Part shown: in pieces, positions 12,001-24,000 of the stretch
How the letters are laid out: each line of letters starts with the position of its first letter
How positions within the stretch are numbered: position 1 is the first letter of the stretch
From: Spodoptera frugiperda
Taxonomy: Eukaryota; Arthropoda; Insecta; Lepidoptera; Noctuidae
Assembly (NCBI RefSeq): GCF_023101765.2
Contig: NC_064234.1
Span: 1,674,001-1,738,000 of the forward strand
Length of the DNA stretch: 64,000 nucleotides
Direction: 5' to 3'
Translations under genes and position numbers: made by a program
The notes under the pieces: generated by a model
Told to the model about the DNA's origin: nothing
Database searches by the model: none
Seen by the model: the letters and a program-made list of their open reading frames with translations, nothing else

Positions 12001-15000
12001 CATGGATCATTCACATTCATGCATTAGGGTCCCTATCCCGTAGTTGCATTGGACATTTTTCAGTTGCTTATAATAGATTGCTATAGGATAGTTTTTCTAG
12101 TTATGAGGACGTTTGGATGTTACGGAGAGTTATGATCTACCAAAACGACTTAGTGTTGTAAACAATTTGTTTATCTCTACCCGATAGAGCATGAGGGAGA
12201 TCTTCAGCTTACATTAACGAGTCATGTTTTCCATTATGTAAGTTTTAAATGCAACTGGTGCACTTCGTGACATCCCTGATTACTTGGTCCTATCCCAACA
12301 ACCGATAATAACCGGTTAAAATTGCCAGCGACTATCCAAAGTTTACAAAACACGAGGTGTAATGACGAGCATCGGACACTACGGTTGTAGTGCGCCTGCG
12401 CAGCTCCGCAGCGGTCAGGCGACTCCACCAATACCGCTCACGTGAATAGTGTATCCAGTTTGTTTTTAAAGTAATTTGAGCTGTATCAAATACTTAGTTT
12501 CATACATTCTGGTTTTATTATCAGCCAGATTTCAATTTTCAAGTGTATCCCAGTTAAATATATGGGGTCAACGGCCTCTAGCGAAGTAAGTTACTTTTAT
12601 CTATTATTGTAATATTTTCCTGTTCGTTTTTATTTATATTGTGTTAATTAATACTGTGGAGGTGGCGTGATAAGTGTTACTTTATAATTAAAAGAGCTAT
12701 TATGGTGTCCTCCTGCTTATATAAATGGAATCTGCGATAAGAATGGTTGAGATCTTCAATCGTCTCGGTACATTAAATCTACGATCATCGAAGACACATA
12801 ATTGTAGCTACATCGATGTCAATATAGAAATATAGAAGTTGATCTAGAAGAAAAGATTGAAATACATTTTACTTCTGTGGTACTCTGCAAGACTTTTTGA
12901 AACACAATTGAATTAAGATAAAAAAATATATTCTAAACAACATAATATCAAATTTAATTTGGAATTTGGCGCTGCGATCGAATATTATCACCTCGCAGAG
13001 TGTCGTATTAAATTAATTTGACGGATATCGTATACGCTGCCGTATGTGTTAGTACTAAAAATATAATATGTCCATGAGAAAGGGCAGCATGTCCCAGCAG
13101 AGCATATATTAGACAAAAAGAAGGGGGATAAAGCTATAGAAATGCCTCTTCGAATTCATTTTCAAGATGGCAATATTCTTAGAATACATGTATCAACTGT
13201 TCTTTTTTGTGCGCACGTCTAAAGTATATGGGAGTGGATAAAGTTATTACGAGCAATGTATAAGGTTATTTGCGTGCTTAAGCTAATTAGCTTGGCAAAA
13301 AATTGTCTCAAACGCAACCTCAAAGAAGACTGTCTAGAGGACAAATGCCGACCGACAATACCCGAAGAACGGAAGGGCAAAAATCATATTGAAAATGGCA
13401 GGAAATGAGTCATAATGAAAATACAGAAGATTGCAGGATCTCAATAAAAATCAATAAAATACAAGAACCTTGAAGAGTAACCATTGGAGTACTAGCATCA
13501 TAACAGTGCAATAGGCATGATGACGGGATGAAACTAATTAGTCAGTTATGATGGTAATGAAAAATATTAGCTACGTATTTTTTATTTTGTCATATAAGAT
13601 AACAATTTTATACGAATCAAAGTTTAGGAGTGGGAGAAAATACGTGATTTCTACGTATAAAATGTACCTAGAAGTGACGTCACGGGATATTTGGAATCGA
13701 TATATCTTCGAAAGTATTTGTTTCCCTAAGAAAATAAAAAATACGTGTCGAATATTTAAATATAGTCTGCAATGGACATTAAAATAAAAAATTGACATCT
13801 TATATTCTCTTAGCAGCTTAACTTGACCTAAGTACAGTTTACAAATCAATCTCTCGATGTCGAGATTGGCTTCACGCCAAATCTGTCTTTCAAGTGCTCT
13901 ACTTAATGTTTGGAGCAATTTCCCTAACTATTCTTCAAATATCACCCGTCTATCGGTGATTTACTGTAGATGAGCTTAATTTAATTTCATATATTTTTCT
14001 AGTTCTTTTAACTGGAATTTTAGTATTCCTAAACATGCATTCAGATCCTTGGTAATTGGTTACTTGTCAATCGCAGTTATTTTATATATTAGCTATGTTA
14101 TTCCTCCTTCATCCATTTATCAGCCAAAAGTCGTTTAAAATCACGGCCTTAAAATATTTGTTTAAATGCTTAGGCACTTAAACATGTAGTTTATTTTTGG
14201 AGAAACCGGAGTTTGTCTTTGTTTTAGTTTTTAGGTTGTCATAATGCATCATTTTCCATGACCAACACGTGTTTTACATTGATACGAAAATCTTCTTAAT
14301 GGATACGCAATACCGTGGTTAGTACGGTGTATAAGAACATCGCGGCTCCTCGCACAAGTTGTGTTGTAATTTGTTTGCAAGTCAAACACGACTGTTACCA
14401 GTCTCAGAACAGTTAGGCGAGTTCAAGGTTAGCTCCTCCGAACGCATGCGGTATCCGAGTATACACGGCATTCACGATTTGTCGCGCCTAAACTTAAGTA
14501 GTGTTTATGTTCTAATATATTTTTTTAAACATGGTTCGGGAACACGGGGAAGAAAAGGTTAGCAGCTGAAGTTATTTTATATGTAACCTCCTTGTTGTGT
14601 GTTGTGTAAACGTTTTGTCGTGTATGTGTGTGTGTGTTCCTGTTTATGGTTTTGAAAATGGAAGTATATATGTATTTGTTTTTCTCGAAAACAAGTGTTG
14701 TGTATTGTCTGTGTTGGGTGCAGTTTTACGAAAAAGTATGTATTGTAATTCCTTTAAAAAATTAAGTGTGTTTTCTGTGATAAAAATGGAAAGTAGTGGA
14801 GATAACCCACGTGGTTTAAAAGACGCGCCGTTACGAGATAACAAAAAGTAATTGGACCAATATCTTTTAACTTTAACAGCTGTTTTAACATAACCGTCAA
14901 AAAGTATCGACCAAAACGGGTAATTAGCAACTGCATCGTAGTTTTTAAAAACAGGAAAATGGCTCATTTATTGATAAAATATAAGTATTATATACGTTTG

Positions 15001-18000
15001 AAACTATATACCAATTTAAAATACCAGTGCTATGCGTAGTAAAGTAGTAAAACGGGTATAGAGCGGCCTACTAGTCAGTACCTTTATCATTGTCCTTGAT
15101 AAGGTATATGATATTGAGCAACAGTTGATACTTAAATAGCATTGAGATACTCTATTATTATTAGAATAAAAAACATGATAAATACTTACGCGAGCTTTTT
15201 AGTCTTGTTTTATTATTTTCTGGTTTTATGTGCTCTGTGATATGCTTGATACATTTCTCAGTTTCTTTTTAAAGTACGTTTTATTTTTATTGTAATTTAC
15301 TGGCGCAAAAAGTAAGAAATACATATAGAGAAAATTTATCAAAGAAACTTATTAATAGGTTTATTATTAATTTTACTAGTAATAGATAATTAGACTAATA
15401 ATAAGGTCACTACGACAAAGTAAGGAGTTGCACGGACGCTATTATCGGGCACTACATGGGTCAAATATAGATTTCTTAGCGTCCGTATCCTGGCTACGTT
15501 TCGGTAACTTATTTGGAGAAACGGAAGGTTTTTTTTCTGTGCAATTATCGACAAAGTTATGTTGACGAAAAACTACCGAAGGCATATTATAAAAGATGGA
15601 ACGGTTGACGCGCCGGGGAATCTGTCCGACATATAAATTCGGATTGTTCTCACTTAGCTAACGGAGAGTACTTGCATAGATACAATCTTGTAGCTAGGAT
15701 TAGAATAATTGTTGAATATGAAATGCTGTATTATAAGTATCTGTCTGACTCAGTTTTTGAAAATGGATATGTCACACTGTATTGGGTAAGATGTATCATC
15801 ACAGACAGGACAATTATTGTCGCTAACAAAGATGACTTTTATTACTCAGAAAGTCTGTAATCCACGCGATCGAATCCACGGGGCATCCGCTAGTTATGAA
15901 TAAGTTTCTTATTTATAGGTATACTAGGAAATCTAATACAACACTCTATTGTTTCCCATAATGCCACAAATAGGTGCTGCTTAACACGTATTTTTATGAG
16001 AATGTGAAACTATTAGATAATATTCAATAATATAATCGGTTATTATCAACGTAATAGTATTAGTTAATAGTCACGCGTAGTGTTTCAGTAATAATGCGCA
16101 AACGCATGTGTGAAATAATTGACGATTACGTACGATATACAGGTGTGAAAATCATGATTGTGACTGTTATTAAAATCAAAAGTTAATAACATAATAAGGT
16201 GGGATTTTATTAGTTCTTTAAGATTTAGTTGTTTGGGTGCTAATATTATTTTGTTTGGTTCAGCAGCATTATCAATCCAAGGTAGTTATTCATGATCCGG
16301 AGCTGCGGACTACCTAGCGGGTTTACTGGGGCTCCGGCTCGAAAAGCAGAAGAAAGAACGGGGTAGTTTTTAGTCAGTAAGAGTCTGATACCCTCTCCCG
16401 CTCGCCTCGCTCAAGGCGGGAGAAGTCATTGGATGATTATCCCCCCTCAAAAAAAGTTATTCATGTCCCTAAGACACGCTGCACTTCAGTGTTTTACTTT
16501 TCATTACATTATATCTACTGTTACTGTAGTACTGTAGTCTTGGCTTACAGGAGTTGCGGTTTTGGGAGATTGTTGTTTGGGCTTTTCCCATATATGGGCA
16601 TTATCCAAAATGAATTATTTATTTTGGTCTTTATTATACAGTATGAAGATAGCAAATATGTGGTTTAAATTAAGTCAAAAAAGGTTACCCCATATGGTAT
16701 ACTTCATATATAAACGTGTACATAAGGCATTACTCCCAAGGGCTTGATTATCCTCTTAGCTCATGTTTTCGAAAGGTTTTTTTAATTATCAAAACGGCCA
16801 TTGATCAGTGTATACTTTATCGTGTTGTCATGTATGCGTAACCTTTGTTCCGTCGAAGTAAACATGCCTTTCGTGTTGCGCCGGCGCAGTTGCACGTGTA
16901 ATGTCCGCATCGCATGACTCCTTTGTATTCGATCACGTGTGAAAATCCGATTGTTGACCGAACTTCATTATTAACAAGATTAATTTTCGGTGTAAACTAT
17001 AAACTTGAATTGTTTGATTAATTATTGGCTTATCGAAAGTTTGGTCACGTTTTTTATCTATATCGAGTGATCTGAGCCTGTCTATGTTTAAGAAATGTGA
17101 CTTGAACTTGGTTGCTGGGTTGTCACTAAATCTCGTATGTTTCTGAAATATTTTGTCTCAGTTTTTAAACTGACATGGTCACTAACACTATTATTAGAAC
17201 TTATGACGGGATATTTACCATGTTTATTCATTTTGAAGAGTTTCCGATATTTCGGCACTGTTGCAAGCGCCATGATCACGGATTAACTGGATTAACTGAT
17301 CATGGCGCTTGCTAATAATAGTATTTTGTTTCAACCTACAGCTTCACGCCTTTTTTATCCGCGAAGGGATTGGCTAAACAATGTACACCCACTTTTCACC
17401 ATTTGTGTTATAAGTACAATGTAATAGGGGGTGAGAAATATTGCCATATCATATTGTCACATAGGTAAATAAGTAGTCACATAGGTAAAATAGAGTTCAC
17501 AAAATGAAGGTTCATGATTAACTATAGTTTTTTGTTTTAGTTAATTATGCCTACTTCGAAAACAACTGTTTAGTTCGCATTTCAATGGAATCGGTAATAC
17601 GAAGTTCATTGCCCTTTGAGTTAATTAAGCCACACATTTAGCCTGTTTTGACTAAATTAATAACAAAACGGGTGTAATTTTGTTTTCTAGTATAGGTACA
17701 ATATCAAAATAATTATGTTCGTATGTAGTCTCCTTTACGTTTATATGTCCTAGGTCATATAAACATATCTTTTATCTGTTCATAGAAAATTAACAACTTG
17801 AGAAAAATACAGCAATAATAAAATACATTTCTTCTTACTAATATTATAAAAAGTTTGTGTGTCTGTTACTGTTACAATCACGTCAAAAGGGCCAAGGGGA
17901 TTGAGATACAATTCGGAACAAAGGTAAATTATGGTCTAGAATAACATGGAAGAACGCGGGCTAGGAGAAGTAAGTTGTTTACATAAAGGGACATTAAAAT

Positions 18001-21000
18001 AATATTTGTAATTACTATACATAAACATTTTATGAGTTACATAATATATGCGTGGATGTAGCAGTAACACGAGTTTCCGATATTTGTTAACGAATACGAG
18101 AGGTCTGATGTTAAAAAGCAATTGCAGAAAAATATCTGCATTGCATGGTATAGGTGTCGGGTTAATGTTTTGACTGCCGCCTCAATTCGGGGCATTTTAT
18201 GAAAATACCAGGTACTAAGTTGAATCAGTTTGTTTTTACTAGGCCTGGTATTATTGTCTGGTATTGGTATTGTGTTGTGGTATTGTAGTCTGCTTTCCAT
18301 TCTGACTTAGGACTTTGGGACTTTGACCATTAATACCTTGCCTAGCTTCACTGACGGACAGACTCACTGATTATTATTTATTTCTTTATTTGTTGATATT
18401 TCAAAAGTGTAGGTACTTTAGAAAGATCTTGGAAATTACTACAGAATGTTTCAGAGATCTTAAATATTGCTTCTGTTTCTTATTTTTGTAGATATGGATG
18501 CGGGTCTTAGATACGTTAGAGAATAATACTTGAAGATTTTACGATTTTTTTTTTGAACTGATTTAAATCAATTCAAGTCTTAATGATGGTTTCTCAGAAG
18601 GTGCATGTTAATTAGATTTGATTGCTATGGTAAAAGGCTGCAGCCCTGAGTTGCGTGTCAAGGGTTTGGTTTAATTCCATCCTACAATGTAATGTTAATT
18701 CATAGGTAGGTTCTTTCAACATCGTCATCGGTTGAGAGTAAATTCGCGTGGAAACTACACGCTGCGCGCTACACAATTTGGTGAAAAACATTTTTCTATA
18801 CAATTACATATCATATACAGGGTGACTTTGAATTCGACGTATTCCTCTCGGGAGGTGATAATACAACTAATTTCCTACAAAATTAGCCCTGAGGTCCTTG
18901 GGCGGAAAGTGGCTAGTTTCTGAGATATTCAACATTTTTGGTTTTGGTAAAAAAATCCCGAATTGATTACAAAAACATCAATAAATAAAAAAATACTGGC
19001 TGGATTTTAGTAATTTTAGTTTTAATCAGTTGCCAATACATCAGTTATCATTTATAAATACTAATAATGCCAGAAATATCATTTGTTTTAAAATAGCAAG
19101 TAATTTCTTATCAAATTTTGTTTTGAGTCACTAATTTGGTCAATGGAAAACTGGATTTATTTCAAAAAAAATATATGACACTAAGCGTATAAACTATTAG
19201 AAAAACTTCCTTGGTTTATCAGCTACCCAGAAACGTAAAATTATTTACAAAATTCTCAAAAACAAATGAATTAATTGATGATAAGTAGAGCGTAAAGAGA
19301 AAAGGGCAACTTTAAAAACATCTTAATTTGCAAAATTTTGTTCAAAGTGACCTCTCCTATGACGAATACATGCCCGAACACGCTTCCTTATCTCCATGAC
19401 GGTCACTCTTGGAGTGAATATGCGTCTTATTTCGTCACTATCTTCAAATATGTTTCGGAGAAAAATTTCGATACACGGCCAATTCCGTTTGTATAAACAA
19501 GGGACTTCATGTAAAAATCAACCGGCATTAGGTTCTGGACATTGTGCATGCCATGTAGTTGGACCGCTCTACTAATCCAATGCCTGAGAATCAATGTATC
19601 CGACCATTGCCGCACAGTAGTTCGATAATGCACTTGACAATCGTCGTGTGGAATAAATTCATCAATCAAATTAATAAATTAATTGATTAAGTAGAATAAT
19701 TCATCTTGTTTCTAAATTCAAATTTAAAACAGTGACCCTAGCTCATTCCTTAAAAATTCTTCATAATTCTTATCATTTAATTTGTTGGATAAAAGTAGGG
19801 TCCAATAAAATAATTATTTATGATACCCATGCAAACATTTGAATTAAAACCGTATGCGCGAACCCGATGGTTTTGTTTTTTGGATTTCGTTGGCTTTTGG
19901 GGTTAATAATGGATATTGTGATAGTTTATCCAGCGCACCATCGAACTACTTTGGGGCAATGGTTGGATACCTTGGCTCCCAGGCGTTACGTTGGCACGGG
20001 GGTCCAACTACATGGCAAGCGCGGTGTCCAGAATCTAACGCTCGTTGATTTTTACACAAGGTCCCTTGTTTATACAGACGGAATTGGCCGTGCATCGAAA
20101 TTTTTCTTCGAAACATATTTGAACATAGTGACGAAATAAGACGCATATTCAGCCCAAGAGTGACCGTCATAGAGATAAGGAAGCGTGTTCGGGCATGTTA
20201 TTCGTCATAGGGGTGGTCACTTTGAACAAAATTTTGCAAATTAAGATGTTTTTGAAATTGCCCTTTTCTCTTTACATTCTACTTATCATCAATTAATTCA
20301 TTTCTTTTTGAGAATTTTGTAAATAATTTTACGTTTCTGGTTAGCTGATAAACCAAGGAAGTTTTTCTAATAGTTTGTACGCTTAGTGTCATATATTTTT
20401 TTTGAAATAAATCCAGTTTTCTATTGACCAAATTAGTGACACAAAACAAAATTTGATAAGAAATTACTTGCTATTTTAAAACGAATGATATTTCTGCCAT
20501 TATTAGTATTTATAAATGATAACTGATGTATTGGCAACCGATTAAAACTAAAACTACTAAAATCCAACCAGTATTTTTTTATTTATTGATGTTTTTGTAA
20601 TCAATTCGGGATTTTTTTACCAAAACCAAAAATGTGGAATATCTCAGAAATAAGCCACTTTCGGACCAAGGACCTCAGGTCTAATTTTGTAGGAAATTAG
20701 TTGTATTATCACCTCCCGAGAGGAATACGTCGAATTCAAAGTCACCCTGTATATTATATACAATTGTTATAACTTACGTGAAACATACAAAATTAATTAT
20801 TATGTTATCAGCTTACTCACGTAGCTGTTTGACGAGGAACTCGACTAGTTTCAGGCCATGCTAGAGGCTGATATTCATTAACAGCATTCCGCGATACACG
20901 ACGCCACGACAGTGCTGCTACTGACAGTAATAATTCATTTAACTTTAATTCAACTTACCATTATCCATAGATTTTTTTCTCTCTTTTCAGGTTGGTAGCT

Positions 21001-24000
21001 GGCTTCGCGTCATCGTTAGTGCTTATACTCCTCGAGTACATGACCTTCCTGTCTGGACTAACTATGTTCTCCCTTACCGTCTGTCTTATATGTATCCTTT
21101 TGATGTCACAGTGTTACGCTTTAATTGTATGTTGGCTTTCATCTAAATGTGATTTGTGTAAGCATTTGACTAATTAATGTAGGCATCAGTTAGGATATTC
21201 TGTAACTTTCAATTCGAAAGAAGTGAACTCGATTGCGGTCCGCCATGACATTGGTTGTCGGGTGAGAATGCAATCGAGCTCACTTTGAAAGGTTCGAATA
21301 CACAGTTACAGAATAACTTAGCAGATGCTGAATGTATGAAGACTTGGTGAACAAGCGGTGAAGGCAATTACATTTTGATTTGTAACCAGCCCCTATTCTT
21401 CTTGTGGTTGTTCTAAGGTTTGACTAAAGTCCTACACTTAGTAGAGAATGGAAATCAACGCTCTCTGATAAACTTAATGTTTTATATTGCCATCTCTAAC
21501 CAGTGTGAACCTATACGTATGGAAACACTTCATTGTAGAAGAGAGAGACAGTCCACCAGACTTCTGACAAGACTTGATTAAAACTTGCATTTTGTTAATA
21601 TTCTTTCACCTTCTTAGCCTGTTCGTTGGGAAAAGGTTTTGTGCTTGGGACCGAGACTGATTGTCTCGTGTTTTGTCTAATGCTTACAATAAATATAATT
21701 TGTATGTCATGCAAAAACATCATTACCTAAATAAGTTTTGGTCTGAGTAAATAAAGCATCTATGGTAGGTATTGTGTCGTAAGTAGGTGTGTACTAATGT
21801 GTGAGTATGACAATGGATTTTATGTATTTAGACTTTAGACTTAAACCTTACAATCTTACCGTGACGAGACCAGCTCGTAGGTCGAGATGTCGTTACTTGA
21901 AAATAAACATTATCATGATATCACGGTTTTCGGATTTCCGAACCCCTTTTTAGCACTGATAGTGTCTAGTGTATTGCAATAGGTTTACCCCCTTTTTTAA
22001 GGGGAGAAAATGGCCCAATGGCTTCTTCCGCCTTGGATGAGAGGGAGTGTCAGACTCTTACTGACTAAAAACACCCCGTTCCTACTTCTGCTTTGAGCCG
22101 GAGTCGGTAATTCTTTAGGCTGTCTGTAGCTCCGGATAATAGGTCACCCCTATGATATGGTGGTGGTCTTAATGCGGTAGACATGAAATATGATACATTA
22201 TAATCGGCCAGATTTTTGTGGGCATGTTAATACGAACTAAGAATATACTGTACTGATACAAAGCGTAGTAAAATAGTAATCGGTTCTTTCTTGAATAATA
22301 AGTCAGTGACTCATACACGTAGACTATTGACAATACCCACCGATGTGTATGTTAATACATAATATATTATGAATGTTATTTGGACGATTTTAGAGGTCAA
22401 CGCTGCGTTAATTATGTTAACTAAGTAGGTATATAAAGTTTTAAGCGTTGCGGCGGGAATTAAACGTGGTTTTGACTTGATGAAAAATACGCTAAGGGCG
22501 TAACTTGTAACTTACTGATTAAAATTGCATTTTACTTAGCATAAATGCACAATAAAATATATATATGTCACGTCTGCTACCAGTTTATGTATTTAAACAC
22601 ATAAAACTAAGTTGGTAACAATACCTAAGTCTTATTTACACCCATGGTGTACCTACCATTTAAATTGTTAATAAGAACGTTTCTCAGATTCAGTGCGTTA
22701 TTTTCATTATCTTTGCTTCGGTTATTAGAATGATATTAAAACTTACAAAATTACTCCCTAAAGAGTAAAGTTATACAAATTTTCCTTGGCAGATAGTATA
22801 ATGAAAACAAATAATGTTACTTTTTCAAAACTCAGACAAAACAACAACGTTTTGAATGTCATTGACTGGCCTTAAGAATAGATAATATGTATGTTTAACT
22901 CTTATGTCCTAAACCTACTAACCTAAAGACAGGTATCCTAAATAAAACTAGACATTCTATCAATAACTGCGCTGTGCTAGTTAGTATTTCAATAGTAATG
23001 CGCCATTGAATAATGCACTTTATGTCTAGTTACACAGGTATTTAAATTCATCGTTAATCCCATCAGTAATGTCTTCAAGATCACTTTCTCGACTTTAACT
23101 ATTTACAAACTTGTTTAGAGGAACCTACATTAGCTGGGAAACTTCTGTACACTTTCCAATCATCTATCAGTCATATAGCCTACGGGTGAACACATATAGT
23201 TCATGGATACATAGTACTAGAGATTACTGAATCCCTTTTTGGTCCAGAAAACCCACCATAAAAACCTCAGCCGTTCAGAATTATCGCCTAAAATACTCGG
23301 TACCTAAATGATTTCGTCTGAAAAGAAGTAAATACGTCAACGGTTTTATTTTTTATAGTTAACTAGCTGACCCAGTTAACTTCGTACTGCCTCAATCATG
23401 TGTTTCTTACCCTTTAAACCTTCCCTGAACCTCACAAATAATTCAAGACCAAAATCAGCCAAATCGCTCCAGCCGTTTTCGAGTTTTAGCGAGACTGACA
23501 GAAATTCATTTTTATATCTAAGAAGATTAATAATTCAGAGGGCTTACTTTATAAGAAGAAAAAAATTAGTTGAGTGGAGCCTATTCTTCTTACGAACAAG
23601 TTCCTCAAATCACCCAATAATTTATTGTATTCAACCGGTTGTCTGAGCTAATATTTCACATAAATGAATAACGTAGCAGAACGAATTGGAAAAAGATAGT
23701 CAATTATTTACTCACAGTATTCGTACCTTCAAAACTTATTATCATCGACAAAGTAGAAAACGCTACACCAGTAAGTGGTTGTTCTTAGTGAAAATGAATC
23801 CACCAAAATAAAAATAAAACGAAATGCAGGGAATTTATAATCCCAGTAATGAGACTGAAATGTCTGAAGCCTCTCCAAATCAGGTCCCTTGCGAATTGGA
23901 TCCCGACAATCCCGTGTGGCGGGCAAAACAGGTATTTATTGTAGTTTTTGTTGTGTTCAAACTGCTGGTGAATGACCTAAGTGCACTTATTAGAAAGGAA

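Larger units (their letters stand above)
9227..12561. other. TMEM107 intron 1, first part: mostly no recognisable feature
   Basis: AT-rich sequence with no credible exon. Two diverged copies of a block of about 70 bp stand in tandem at 10781-10850 and 10891-10962 (shared: ataaaaagc, aattttcc, tgcaatt, atttcgagtttggtt). Otherwise nothing apart from the X-box. Confidence 0.6.
21092..23823. other. TMEM107 intron 2, first part
   Basis: No credible exon. It holds a palindromic element (21195-21316), a family A repeat (21992-22140) and a diverged repeat (23364-23530, tagctgacccagttaacttcg to ttcattttta). The remaining AT-rich sequence shows nothing I can identify. Confidence 0.6.

Noticed and set aside
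12234..12431. 65-codon minus ORF and similar small frames across the TMEM107 introns
   Set aside because: No family resemblance, no splice context, random-like composition.
19427..20139. Two transposase-like frames as a working gene
   Set aside because: Only C-terminal remnants in mirror image; no catalytic core or start region.
20992..21177. 61-codon membrane-type ORF as an independent small gene
   Set aside because: It is TMEM107 exon 2 plus read-through into the intron; the exon ends at 21091 and joins 25521 in phase.
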